Assembly: GCA_023249975.1 (NCBI GenBank)
Contig: JAHFBP010000003.1
Span: 37,174 to 101,173 of the forward strand
Direction of reading: 5' to 3'
Source of the DNA: a bacterium
GTDB lineage: Bacteria > Babelota > Babeliae > Babelales > GCA-2401785
Length of the DNA stretch: 64,000 nt
Position 1 is the first letter of the stretch. Each line of letters opens with the position of its first letter. Made by a program: the position numbers and the translations under genes. The notes under the pieces are model-generated. The model did not search any database. It saw only the letters and a program-made list of their open reading frames with translations, and had not been told where the DNA came from. This document shows, piece after piece, positions 1 through 8,478 of this stretch.

Positions 1-13
1 AAGGAGCTTAATT

Positions 14-577
14 ATGATTGCTAAATATTCACGACACACTGCAACATTTACCCTTATTTTGATGATTGGCATGATATCACCCATTCAACCAATCGACATC
101 AACCAAGACAATCTCAATAAAGCCAGAGAAATGGGCACTGATTTCTTAAACCAAATTCCTGCTGAAATGAAAGCTGACTTGTTGAGTAGGGTCCCTAGCA
201 CAGACAAGACTAGGGGTTATGCCAATAAATTCATGAGTGCTCTAGATACGTTCGATAAATTTAAAAATCCAACTGCCCCCCAAGCAGAAAATGAACCTCT
301 TCCAGAAAGTACTCCAACAGAAAGGTCGGGTTTTTTGCCGTTATCTGGGGGAAATCAAGAAATGTCACCCATCGAACAAATTCAATCTAGTGAATTAGCT
401 GCAATGGCGGCCGAAGTGGCCGAGACTTCAAAAATTGCTCAAATTAAAAAAAACGCTGCATTAGAGGCTGACAAATTTGCATCAGAAACAAAACACAAGT
501 TCTTTAACGCTATCAATGCTCTTCGCGATCAACTACAAAGAGCCCAAGATTACGCCCAAACAAAAATGGGTTATTAA
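14..577 (+). CDS. Small secreted protein, unknown function
   Basis: No family recognised. A Sec-type signal peptide is visible in the first ~25 residues (basic start, then a hydrophobic run TFTLILMIGMISPI). The mature part is hydrophilic and predicted mostly helical, with a Pro/Glu-rich linker near residues 90-115 and an Ala/Lys/Gln-rich helical C-terminus (about 130-187). The start is fixed by AAGGAG at bases 1-6, seven bases before ATG. The next gene begins with a very similar leader and similar signal peptide, so the two are probably an old tandem duplicate and co-transcribed (25-bp gap). Export to the periplasm or beyond is inferred from the signal peptide only. Confidence 0.7.
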   Translation: MIAKYSRHTATFTLILMIGMISPIQPIDINQDNLNKAREMGTDFLNQIPAEMKADLLSRVPSTDKTRGYANKFMSALDTFDKFKNPTAPQAENEPLPESTPTERSGFLPLSGGNQEMSPIEQIQSSELAAMAAEVAETSKIAQIKKNAALEADKFASETKHKFFNAINALRDQLQRAQDYAQTKMGY

Positions 578-602
578 TTTTATAACTTAAGGGGTCTTAA
601 TT

Positions 603-1055
603 ATGGTCAACAAATATTCACTACGCGCAGTAAAATTAGCCGTAATTTTGATGTTGCTGCCGATACTTACTCTGCAATTGAGCCCCCAAGAAGTCCCACA
701 ACAAGACGAATTTAATATTGAACGGGAAGAATCTTTATCAGAGGCCTCAATGACCGACGAAGCTGATGCTCAATTAGCCGCCGATAATGAAGCAATTAAA
801 AGCGCAATTGAACAAATCCTTATAGAAGCTAAAGAGCGTGAAGAAAAAGCTTTGAAAAAACTAGTCATCATGGAAGAAGAACACACTCAACACATCGCAG
901 AAATCAATGAAGAACTTGCAATACTATACAGAACAGACCCTACAAAAGACATGAGCCGTTTTAGGGCCTATCAAAAACTTGTAAACCTAATCCGAAGGTT
1001 CTTTGGCACGTCCCCGATAAAACAATCTCTGTCGAAGAACGAACCCAAGACATAA
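603..1055 (+). CDS. Small secreted coiled-coil protein
   Basis: No family recognised. Residues 1-27 form a signal peptide (MVNKYSLRAVKLAVILMLLP and on). Residues 30-120 are strongly acidic and helical with coiled-coil character (runs of Glu, Ala and Lys), ending in a short basic tail. AAGGGG lies ten bases before the ATG. The leader AAGG-G-CTTAATTATG matches that of the gene just upstream. The last 95 bp overlap the 3' end of the convergent DapF-like gene, so antisense interference between the two transcripts is possible. Role unknown; a periplasmic or exported helical protein is the most that can be said. Confidence 0.65.
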   Translation: MVNKYSLRAVKLAVILMLLPILTLQLSPQEVPQQDEFNIEREESLSEASMTDEADAQLAADNEAIKSAIEQILIEAKEREEKALKKLVIMEEEHTQHIAEINEELAILYRTDPTKDMSRFRAYQKLVNLIRRFFGTSPIKQSLSKNEPKT

Positions 1056-1749
1056 GCGTGCCCCCTGGCATGGTGATCCTGATTTTTTCATCAGTCTTAA
1101 TAGTTTCTGAAATAAACAGCTTATAGGTAATGGCACAAACAGCCGATCCGCATGATTTGGTTATCCCAACCCCACGTTCATAAACTTTCATGCCATATGT
1201 ATGATTTTTATCAGATAAAGCGGTTACATGCTCAACATTACAACCCCCTTCAACGGCAGACTGAGCCATAATTGCCAGCGTTTCAAAGTCCTCAATTGCA
1301 TTGTCAAAGAAGATAAGATGGGGATTGCCGATATCAATAAAAAATCCCTGAAAGCCATTGATGGATTTTTCCCCAGAAACCGATGGCACTATTTCAATCA
1401 AGGTTTCTATGCAATCGCCTGATCGCCAGGCCTTGATGCTGTTAATACCCATCATAAAACTTATCTCTTCTCCGGAAACCTGACTTAATAAATAATCGGC
1501 CACGCAACGGGATCCATTACCCGAAAATCCACCATTTGAACCGTCGGCATTGAAAATGGAAACTTTAAAATTTGAAGACCTGTGTTTTTGAACAACCAGA
1601 ACTCCGTCGGCACCGATACCGATTTTTCGATCACATAAATTTTTAATAATTTGAACATCGGGGACAAATACCTGTTCACGAGTATCGATCAAAATAAAGT
1701 CATTACCCAACGCATCATATTTGTGAAACTTCATGTGACGACTTAACAT
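961..1749 (-). CDS. dapF: Diaminopimelate-epimerase-family protein, first catalytic Cys replaced by Ser
   Basis: DapF family, which interconverts LL- and meso-diaminopimelate with two active-site cysteines. Visible motifs: YDALGNDFILID near the N-terminus, NADGS followed by the first active-site loop, and RGVGITKSCGSAVCA for the second. The second catalytic cysteine (SCGS) is present. In the first loop the usual CGNGxRC reads SGNGSRC, codon tcg, so the first catalytic cysteine is serine. Length (262 aa) is near the family norm of about 275. The ATG overlaps the upstream stop as TAATG, suggesting translational coupling; a start at 1734 (MKFHKYDALGND) is also plausible. The family call is firm, but epimerase activity on DAP is doubtful because Cys-to-Ser at this site is known to abolish normal epimerisation in studied DapF enzymes. 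A different substrate or a lyase/dehydratase role is possible. Confidence 0.85.
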   Translation of the reverse strand: MLSRHMKFHKYDALGNDFILIDTREQVFVPDVQIIKNLCDRKIGIGADGVLVVQKHRSSNFKVSIFNADGSNGGFSGNGSRCVADYLLSQVSGEEISFMMGINSIKAWRSGDCIETLIEIVPSVSGEKSINGFQGFFIDIGNPHLIFFDNAIEDFETLAIMAQSAVEGGCNVEHVTALSDKNHTYGMKVYERGVGITKSCGSAVCAITYKLFISETIKTDEKIRITMPGGTLMSWVRSSTEIVLSGTCQRTFGLGLQVFDRP

Positions 1750-2726
1750 TATTGATTAAACACCTTATCAAGATATGCCCGTCCAGAATCGGCGCACATG
1801 GCCACGACATAATCAGACGGCTTGAGTTGGCTCGCATACCCAATGAGTGCATCAATCACCCCGCCGCTGCTCGGTCCCACCAAAAAACCCTTGTTTTTGG
1901 CAAGCCAACGAGACCGGTCAAATGAAGCCTGATCCGAAACAGGAATAATTTGGTCGATCACAGATGCGTCAAACAATCCTTCATGCGGATGATCTATACC
2001 AAGCCCTTCATTTTTATAGGGCAAGGGAAATTCACGCGAGTACGCCGAATTTTCTGCATCAACTCCAATAATCTTAATATTCGGATTTTGTTCTTTTAAG
2101 TACCGCCCCACTCCCGTAATAGTGCCACAACTTCCCGCCCCCACAAAGAGATGGGTCAGTTGGCCATCTGTCTGCCGCCAAATTTCTGGGCCAGTTGAAA
2201 GATAATGCGCCTGGCTATTCCAAGCATTGAAATATTGATTCGGCATGAATGATCCCTCAATTTCAGCCGTCATTCGAACTGCAACAGAATGGCAATCGTC
2301 TGGCTCAGCATCTCCGCAAACATCTTTACACACTTGAACCTGAGCTCCATAGGCCCGCAAGGTTGCCACTTTTGCCGAACTGGTGCGCTCGGGAACCGTA
2401 ATAATAACTCGATATCCCTTGATGGCGCCAATCATAGCAAGTGCAATTCCCTGGTTGCCAGATGAAGCCTCGACAATGGTGCCACCAGCTTTGAGCAAAC
2501 CTACTTGCTCTGCTCGTTCAATCATGTACAACGCAGAGCGATCTTTGATGCTTCCACCTGGATTGAGATACTCCAACTTTGCCATTACGTGTGCATCAAT
2601 CCCCACATCCAGCCCAACAAGAGGAGTGTTGCCTATTGCGGAAAGTAAATTTGGCAGTTGCATCCGCCAGCGATCAGTCCCGCCTTTGTTCAAGTCTGAC
2701 ACATAAGGAGGCTTTTGATTTTGCAT
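1749..2726 (-). CDS. PLP-dependent cysteine synthase / cystathionine beta-synthase family enzyme
   Basis: Fold-type II PLP enzyme performing beta-replacement on serine, O-acetylserine or cysteine. Motifs in order: IGNTPLVGL near residue 32, the PLP lysine in NPGGSIKDRSA (~60), the substrate/PLP loop EASSGNQG (~87), the phosphate-binding GAGSCGTITGVG (~200), and PSSGG followed by CADSGRAYLDK near the end. GGSIKDR and DSGRAYLDK are closer to the CBS branch than to CysK, but no heme or CBS regulatory domain is present (325 aa, catalytic core only). AGAGGT precedes the ATG. The gene is coupled to the DapF-like gene by a TAATG overlap, so the two probably act in one pathway. Exact substrate not determinable from sequence. 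Confidence 0.88.
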   Translation of the reverse strand: MQNQKPPYVSDLNKGGTDRWRMQLPNLLSAIGNTPLVGLDVGIDAHVMAKLEYLNPGGSIKDRSALYMIERAEQVGLLKAGGTIVEASSGNQGIALAMIGAIKGYRVIITVPERTSSAKVATLRAYGAQVQVCKDVCGDAEPDDCHSVAVRMTAEIEGSFMPNQYFNAWNSQAHYLSTGPEIWRQTDGQLTHLFVGAGSCGTITGVGRYLKEQNPNIKIIGVDAENSAYSREFPLPYKNEGLGIDHPHEGLFDASVIDQIIPVSDQASFDRSRWLAKNKGFLVGPSSGGVIDALIGYASQLKPSDYVVAMCADSGRAYLDKVFNQ

Positions 2727-2849
2727 AGTTGAAATACCTCTGCCGCATGTAAATTTTCCTTTTCGTTGAGAATTGTTATTATATCGCCGCTTATTGATTT
2801 TTTAAAGATTCGGTCAGATTTCAGAGGTGTAATAATTAAAGGAAATCCA

Positions 2850-4154
2850 TTGAGAAAACAAAAAGTATCAATTCGCCCATTTTTGATATGTGCGCTCATA
2901 GCCTCAATCGCCATTGCAAGTTTTTCCTTTTTCAACATTACCCCCGTTGGAAAACAAATTTTACGCAAACCGGTTGTTGTCGTTATTCATGGAACTTTTG
3001 CGCGAAATTCACGTTGGATGCAATCAGAAATTGATATTGCACGAAGTCGATTTGAAGAAGCCAAAAAGAATTTTCATGCCAATCAATCTCCGCGTACAGA
3101 CAAAATCTTACGAGACACCCAAGAAAAACTCAACGCTCTACTTTTTATGGAAGAAGAATCTGAAGTCAAATCTTCTTCTGAACATGTCGAGTCATCTGAA
3201 GAGGAAATTGCACTACCGCCACTCCTTTTGCACGAAACTTCGACAAAAAAACCTCGGATTACGTTTTTTGATGTAGTGAAACAAGCATTTTCCCGCGCAG
3301 ATGTTGTCAGACATGACTGGTCAGGACAATTGAGCAGTAACGCCAGAATTGTTGCTGGAATTACTCTTGCCGCACGACTGGTAGCTGAATTTTCCAAACG
3401 CCCCATTATTTTAATAGGCCACAGTCATGGCGGAAATATTATTAAAATCGCTATTAATATTTTGGCTCTTTTAAATCAAAAAATAGCACTTGAAGAAGCA
3501 GGTCCCCTTGCTAAAAATACCCAAAACAAGCTCGACAGACAAAAACTTGCCCTCATTCCTGAAGTATCACACAACCAATTGGTTGCCATTCGTTACCACA
3601 TAACACAAGCATTGAATCAACAAGAAAACAAGGAGCTATTTGATGCAGCAATGCTCCTTAAAAAGGAATTTGCTAAACGATCAGCAAAAGAAAACGCAAC
3701 CCCTTTGCACGTTCACGCCGCCATCACTCTCGGAACCCCCATGGCAGAAGGCTTCAGCTTTAATACAACACCCGAAAATGGCACCATCACTCATGCAATC
3801 ACAATTTCATCAAAAGGAGACTCGGTTCAAGCGGCCGCAGGTTATCGCAAAGCACTTGGATACGGACCTGTCACCAACCTGTTTCTTTCTCTACAAGACC
3901 CAAATGGCATAATTTACAGCCCAGGACATCGAGAAACTCACCATCCACGAGTAGGGTTGTTTATCAAAGCCCTGCTAACTGCTCTTGATAAACAATTGGT
4001 ATTACCACCTGTTTGCAATGTCACAATTTTTAATAATCAGACCGCCATCATCAAAGAATATATGACAAACAACTCCTTAATCAAACGTGCGCGCGAAGAA
4101 GGAGTTCCGATCAAAGATCTTAAAATTAAGGAAACTGTTTTAAAGTTTTTTTAA
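2850..4154 (+). CDS. Membrane-anchored alpha/beta hydrolase (lipase-like)
   Basis: An N-terminal hydrophobic segment (FLICALIASIAIASFSFF, about residues 11-28) acts as signal or anchor. VVVVIHGTFA follows at about 42-51, the oxyanion-type HG motif of lipases. The nucleophile elbow GHSHGG lies at 190-195, with Ser192 as candidate nucleophile. A late His-rich stretch, PGHRETHHPRVG (~355-367), probably holds the catalytic histidine. Between them is a charged, low-complexity Glu/Ser insert (~85-120). I chose the TTG start at 2850 because AAAGGA lies seven bases upstream and the product then begins just before the membrane segment; the open frame extends to a TTG at 2766 without a good RBS. The gene faces a paralogue, and their stop codons share TTAA at 4151-4154. 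Substrate unknown. Confidence 0.75.
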   Translation: MRKQKVSIRPFLICALIASIAIASFSFFNITPVGKQILRKPVVVVIHGTFARNSRWMQSEIDIARSRFEEAKKNFHANQSPRTDKILRDTQEKLNALLFMEEESEVKSSSEHVESSEEEIALPPLLLHETSTKKPRITFFDVVKQAFSRADVVRHDWSGQLSSNARIVAGITLAARLVAEFSKRPIILIGHSHGGNIIKIAINILALLNQKIALEEAGPLAKNTQNKLDRQKLALIPEVSHNQLVAIRYHITQALNQQENKELFDAAMLLKKEFAKRSAKENATPLHVHAAITLGTPMAEGFSFNTTPENGTITHAITISSKGDSVQAAAGYRKALGYGPVTNLFLSLQDPNGIIYSPGHRETHHPRVGLFIKALLTALDKQLVLPPVCNVTIFNNQTAIIKEYMTNNSLIKRAREEGVPIKDLKIKETVLKFF

Positions 4155-5395
4155 AGTGACTTCATAATCACTGGCTTTGAGCCATCCTCAAAAAACAATA
4201 TTGAAAGGTTTTTATACTCTTTAAAGTCTGTTGGATCCACCTTAAACTCTTTAACAATAATGTCCGGCAAACGAAAAAGCCAAGACCCAATAAAGGGTGA
4301 ATGCAATTCTGTGTGACTCGGCAAACAAAATGAACCTTTATTGTTTCGAACCGAAACTTGTAAGTTTAAAAGCCGTTCCGCAGGGGTATATGTGCGACTA
4401 TACAAACCCAAAACTGGCTGAATTATGTCACCCTCTGAATAAAGCGAAAAAAGTCCTTTAATAACGGCCATGTTTGGTTTATAGCTTTTTTCACACACAG
4501 GGGTTCCCAGTTGCGCCACATAATTAATAGTGCGCTGTGATCCGGTATTAACCGTCATAAGAGTTCCTGCTTTGGTATCTTCACTGAATGCAACTCGTTT
4601 TTTGAGCGATTCAAACCAAATTGATTCGTAGACCTGAATAATACGAGCCCCAATGCGGGCTGCATATTCATCACGCGATTCATGTTGATTAGCAAAATAC
4701 ACACTCTTCACGCCTGCAATTTTTTGACAACCCCTACATTGCTCAATATGAGAATCAATCTCTGTTTTGGTTTCAAAGCCAGAATCATTATGCTTGGAGT
4801 CCCATTCTTGCAAGGCATCGAGTACAAATTGACCAGCTTGCTGACTGATATAGTCACGAACAATTTTTTCTTTGCTGACTTCATCTTCCAGGGCAAGTAA
4901 ATCTTCTGACTCAATGATCTCTTGCACCACAATAACGTCTTTTGAGGTTTTATCATCACTAACAGCTTTAGTTGCTTTCTCTCGCAATGCAAGTGCCATG
5001 CGGCTGACGGGATTATACATAAACTGACTGGTCAAAGCAGCAATTGCCCCGCCATGACTGTGAGCAAACATTGTAATTGATTCATTATCCGGATAACTCA
5101 AACACAACATAGCCAAGTTTTCTGCTGCCTCAATGCGCGACACATGGTCATTGTCACCATCCCACACAAATGAAACGACGCTCTCAACTCGCTGTTTATT
5201 ACCAGATTCCTTTGATTTTTCCGCAGCATACGCCCAAAGAGATCGGTTAACGGCTTTAAAAAAATCACCTCCTGGCTTATGCCAATTCTCATCGGTCGCA
5301 AATGTTCCATGGATAATGATCACCACAGGAGCAACCTTGGCAGAAAAACAACCAATCAATCCTGCAACCATCAGTGTTTTTTTTATGAATTGCAT
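4151..5395 (-). CDS. Alpha/beta hydrolase lipoprotein (lipase-like), paralogue of the convergent gene
   Basis: The signal peptide ends in LIGC, a good lipobox with Cys16, so this is likely a lipoprotein. PVVIIIHGTFA follows immediately (HG near 29-30) and AHSHGG near residue 112 is the nucleophile elbow; first-position Ala replaces the usual Gly. The C-terminal LPSHTELHSPFIGSW resembles the His-rich stretch of the neighbouring hydrolase. Length 414 aa. A CRGC motif near residue 220 could be a disulfide or metal site. GAAGGA precedes the ATG. The same fold, motif order and convergent placement show the two are ancient paralogues, one lipid-anchored and one membrane-anchored. A role in degrading host or envelope lipids is inference. 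Confidence 0.75.
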   Translation of the reverse strand: MQFIKKTLMVAGLIGCFSAKVAPVVIIIHGTFATDENWHKPGGDFFKAVNRSLWAYAAEKSKESGNKQRVESVVSFVWDGDNDHVSRIEAAENLAMLCLSYPDNESITMFAHSHGGAIAALTSQFMYNPVSRMALALREKATKAVSDDKTSKDVIVVQEIIESEDLLALEDEVSKEKIVRDYISQQAGQFVLDALQEWDSKHNDSGFETKTEIDSHIEQCRGCQKIAGVKSVYFANQHESRDEYAARIGARIIQVYESIWFESLKKRVAFSEDTKAGTLMTVNTGSQRTINYVAQLGTPVCEKSYKPNMAVIKGLFSLYSEGDIIQPVLGLYSRTYTPAERLLNLQVSVRNNKGSFCLPSHTELHSPFIGSWLFRLPDIIVKEFKVDPTDFKEYKNLSILFFEDGSKPVIMKSL

Positions 5396-5494
5396 TCAAG
5401 TTCCTTCACTCAATATCCATTTCTCCCGCGCATTTGAGAGTATCAATTGGGAGACCAGATATTCAAGCAAACTTCAAACAACAAGCGGAGAGGT

Positions 5495-5752
5495 TTATGC
5501 AGAAAGAAATCGGTTTTCTTTTTTTTCAAGCGACAAGATATAGCCACCCTTTTGGAGCCTCGCCATAAACTCAAGAAAATCTTCCTCTTGATGAGGTGCT
5601 ACAAAAAATTCGACCAGATTTTTGTGCTTATCAATGGTTCTTTCAAGAACAAGACTATTTTCGCTGCGTAAGCAACCAGTCACAAACCAAATTTTTTCAC
5701 GCAAAAGTTCAGCGTGGTAATACGAGCAATATTCGGGATATTCTTGATTCAT
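5495..5752 (-). CDS. Small cytosolic protein, possibly DUF4911-like
   Basis: 85 residues, no signal peptide or membrane segment, mixed alpha/beta composition with a central run LVEFFVAPHQEEDFLEFMARL. Size and pattern resemble small single-domain proteins such as DUF4911, but I recall the family only loosely. It lies alone between the hydrolase gene and a terminator hairpin, with no strong Shine-Dalgarno, so expression is less certain. The alternative is a spurious frame, but its balanced composition argues for a real gene. Confidence 0.5.
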   Translation of the reverse strand: MNQEYPEYCSYYHAELLREKIWFVTGCLRSENSLVLERTIDKHKNLVEFFVAPHQEEDFLEFMARLQKGGYILSLEKKENRFLSA

Positions 5753-5772
5753 ACAATTTTTACAATATAAAA

Positions 5773-5803
5773 GGGCACACTAGGTAATATCCCCAGTGTG
5801 CCC
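5773..5803 (-). terminator. Rho-independent terminator of the Pro-rich secreted protein gene
   Basis: Perfect 9-bp arms (gggcacact at 5773-5781 and agtgtgccc at 5795-5803) around a 13-base loop. On the minus strand the stem is followed by TTTTATATT. It sits about 45 bases past the stop of the gene ending at 5847. Confidence 0.8.
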
Positions 5804-5846
5804 AAAAATTATCTTTGATGCAAAACAAGCTACTCAAATCCACGCT

Positions 5847-6446
5847 TTACTTAGGTGCGCCAGGCAACATTGGTGCAACAGGAAGCGGCGGCAATCCTGG
5901 CAATGCTGGCGCTCCTCCTGGTAATGGAGGGAGTCCTGGTAAAGCTGGAGCGCCCTGAGCAGCTGGTCCTGATGACAATGCTGGGGCTGGTGGTAATGGC
6001 ATTGACGGAGCTGGAGCACTTGGTGCTGGTGAAAGTGATACCGGCGGCACAGTCGCAACAGACATAGGAGTATTTGGCATTGCTTCCGGCATTACTGGAG
6101 ACAGTGGCTTGTTCAAATCTGCTCCTTGTGTAATAGGTTTATTCAGATCGGGCACTGCAGGTGTCGCGGTGCCTACTGCAGGAGCTCCAGCAGGCTGCTG
6201 TACTGCCTTAAGAAGATCTAAAAACTGATCCACCTGAATTTTTAGATCCTGCCCTTTGGAAGTATAGTCTTCGGTAGTCCTGAATTCAGGACTCATTGCC
6301 AAAAAATCAATCGCTGTTTTACGAATATCAGCCAAACGACGCTTGGCAACATCCCCTAATTTATTGTCTATAGTCGCACCTTCTGGCCGAACTGAAACTG
6401 CCAAAGCGCCCACCAATACCAAAAGACCTACTGTATTTATTCTCAT
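5847..6446 (-). CDS. Pro/Ala-rich secreted protein
   Basis: Signal peptide at residues 1-22 (MRINTVGLLVLVGALAVSV). A short charged helical domain follows to about residue 90, then a ~110-residue Pro/Ala/Leu-rich tail. The last part contains two direct copies of GAPALPGLPPLP. Such tails are typically extended, wall-spanning or protein-binding segments. The start at 6446 is chosen over an upstream ATG (6467) because GGAAGGAGT is correctly spaced before it and the signal peptide then starts at once. The gene has its own terminator downstream and lies divergent to the barrel-like gene. No family recognised. Confidence 0.7.
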   Translation of the reverse strand: MRINTVGLLVLVGALAVSVRPEGATIDNKLGDVAKRRLADIRKTAIDFLAMSPEFRTTEDYTSKGQDLKIQVDQFLDLLKAVQQPAGAPAVGTATPAVPDLNKPITQGADLNKPLSPVMPEAMPNTPMSVATVPPVSLSPAPSAPAPSMPLPPAPALSSGPAAQGAPALPGLPPLPGGAPALPGLPPLPVAPMLPGAPK

Positions 6447-6626
6447 GCAGACTCCTTCCCATAACAACCTTAATGACGCCTATCTTGAAAAACTTTACAC
6501 CTTCAGGCTCTCGCCACTCAAGCTTGTGGCAATTTGGGCCAATCCGCGATATCTTGACCACAATTTCATGGCAATGGTATACACGTGAGAGTGCGTTTGT
6601 CATGTATTGTAAAAAAGGAAATAAGA

Positions 6627-8141
6627 ATGACCTTCCCTTCACACTTGAACTACAAACGCATTGCGCTGATTATAGTAATGTGTGTTCCTAATGATATTGA
6701 TGCCCTCATTCCTAGTAGTTTTGCCGACCCAGCGCCACCTTTTCATATTCGTGGCATCAATCCATCGCTCACATTTTGCCGTCATGATGAAAAAGATGAC
6801 GCCCCTCTTGCAGCACTGAACATCACGCCTTATCGCCACTTTGTGACCAATGCGCTGAACAAAAATGGAAATGATGTTCCTATTGGCGATCGGCTCGGTC
6901 GCTGGAGTATGGCAGGAATGCTTTGGAAAGCAAAAGATGTACATGGATCATCTCCAACGGAAAATCCTCGGGGTTTTGCAAAAGCATGGGCAAACCTATT
7001 TCCAACCCTTTATAGCACCGTTGCCCCCGTCGGAGCCGCGGCAGGCCAAGTTTCACTAATTATTGATAACGATGAAAACCAAACCGATGTCATTGATTGG
7101 TCCAAACAAGAACGTGGCTTTTATTCCGTCAAACCACAATTTGAACGTCTTGGACTACGAGGTGAAATTTGCCTTGAACTTATTGAAAACATTAAACTTA
7201 ATATTCAGGGCGGCGTTTGTGAGTACAATTTCACCCCAACATTCCTCAACCCGATTACAGGGGTTTGTTATGATGAGGTGACCTCTGTCATAAGCGACCC
7301 CATTGATGGTCGGCTTATGCTTTCAGCTGCCCGCACAGCAATAGCTCGCGAAATTGGCCTTAATATTTCATCATACCGCCAACTCGTTGCCGAAGATGCC
7401 TCAGCCCAACTTTCAATTTGCTACCCCTTTAAATACAAAGACAAAGCGGGAGACGTGGTACTCAACCTTTCACCGCGCATCACCGGTGGACTGATAGCAC
7501 CCGTGAGCAAAAAAGAAAATCTCGACATCGCTTTTTCACTTCCCGTGGGAAATGATGACACGCTTGGCGGCATGATTGAATGTGCCCTTGATTTGGACTT
7601 TAAGGAAACTATTTTGGCCAATATTGCCTGTGGATACACCCTGTTTGACGAATCAAATCGCAAAGGATATCGCGTGCCCAGTAACATCCGTGAATCAGTA
7701 CTCTATCCCCATAAGCGCGATGTACACATTGAACGCGGTGGCACCTGGCACCTTAACGCTTCCCTGCAAGCTCAAAATTTTATCGAAGGACTCAAGGCAT
7801 ATATTGATTACACCTGGATTGTTCACCGCCCTGACAGATTCAGTTTCACAGACTCAACGGCCTTTGCAGCAAGACTGGCTGCTGTTCAGTCTGTTACTAT
7901 TAATGGGATTGTTTTTACCCCCCTGACCGTCGCAGAAATTGCCGAAACCAATGACGGATTTGCCTATGGTCTAGAAAAATTAAGAACCGACTCATCTTGG
8001 CAAGCGACACTTCTTCATGGGGGACTTTCTTACCAACTGGCCAACAACTTGGAAGCTGGAGTCTCGATGCAAGCAACATTTTCGGGACGCAATGTTTTTG
8101 AAAATACCACCCTTATGGGCAGTGTTTCCTTCCTTTTTTAG
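6627..8141 (+). CDS. Outer-membrane beta-barrel-like protein
   Basis: About 504 residues: an N-terminal hydrophobic signal (YKRIALIIVMCV), then a long stretch of alternating polar/apolar beta-type segments ending in GSVSFLF. A terminal Phe after an alternating strand is the classic outer-membrane barrel signature recognised by the Bam machinery. Repeated strand-like phrases (LNIQGGVCEYNF, VVLNLSPRITGGLIAP, ANIACGYTLF, LEAGVSMQATFSGRNVF) support a porin- or autotransporter-size barrel. ATG at 6627 is preceded by AAAAAAGGA; the frame is open to 6585. No specific family recognised. It implies a didermic envelope. Confidence 0.65.
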   Translation: MTFPSHLNYKRIALIIVMCVPNDIDALIPSSFADPAPPFHIRGINPSLTFCRHDEKDDAPLAALNITPYRHFVTNALNKNGNDVPIGDRLGRWSMAGMLWKAKDVHGSSPTENPRGFAKAWANLFPTLYSTVAPVGAAAGQVSLIIDNDENQTDVIDWSKQERGFYSVKPQFERLGLRGEICLELIENIKLNIQGGVCEYNFTPTFLNPITGVCYDEVTSVISDPIDGRLMLSAARTAIAREIGLNISSYRQLVAEDASAQLSICYPFKYKDKAGDVVLNLSPRITGGLIAPVSKKENLDIAFSLPVGNDDTLGGMIECALDLDFKETILANIACGYTLFDESNRKGYRVPSNIRESVLYPHKRDVHIERGGTWHLNASLQAQNFIEGLKAYIDYTWIVHRPDRFSFTDSTAFAARLAAVQSVTINGIVFTPLTVAEIAETNDGFAYGLEKLRTDSSWQATLLHGGLSYQLANNLEAGVSMQATFSGRNVFENTTLMGSVSFLF

Positions 8142-8190
8142 GGCATTGACGGGGTTTGAATAAAAAATATCGCATACTTACGGACTTTTT

Positions 8191-8219
8191 TTGACGTCTG
8201 ACGCGGCTAATGCTACCAT
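8191..8219 (+). promoter_or_regulatory. Sigma-70-type promoter for rpsU
   Basis: TTGACG at 8191-8196 and TACCAT at 8214-8219 with a 17-base spacer. Transcription would start near 8226 and run into rpsU-rbfA and the prepilin peptidase gene. Confidence 0.55.
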
Positions 8220-8269
8220 TGTACTATGATAAAAAATACTTTTGGACACATGAAAGGTACTTAGTCACT

Positions 8270-8476
8270 ATGTCAAAAACATTTAATATCGAAGTTCCAG
8301 TAAGCGGAAACATCGAAAAGAGCCTCCGACAACTTAAAAAGAAGATCGAACGCGAAGGCGTTATGCGCGATATGAAGCGTCAAGTCTACTTTGAGTCTCC
8401 AACTCAAAAACGACGCAAAAAATTGATGCGCGCCATCAAGAACAATATTCTTAAGAGTATGGAAGAACAAGCATAA
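8270..8476 (+). CDS. rpsU: Small ribosomal subunit protein bS21
   Basis: 68 residues, the usual bS21 size, with the family core REGVMRDMKRQVYFESPTQK and a basic C-terminal helix (KRRKKLMRAIKNNI). bS21 sits near the anti-Shine-Dalgarno region of the 30S subunit and aids initiation. ATG at 8270 is chosen because the homology starts there; the frame extends upstream to 8210 with unrelated residues. It is followed after 2 bp by rbfA, giving a 30S-biogenesis pair. Confidence 0.93.
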   Translation: MSKTFNIEVPVSGNIEKSLRQLKKKIEREGVMRDMKRQVYFESPTQKRRKKLMRAIKNNILKSMEEQA

Positions 8477-8478
8477 TT

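Noticed and set aside
2690..2968. 92-codon minus-strand frame between the CBS-like gene and the hydrolase
   Set aside because: It overlaps the start of both genes on either side and has no conserved features.
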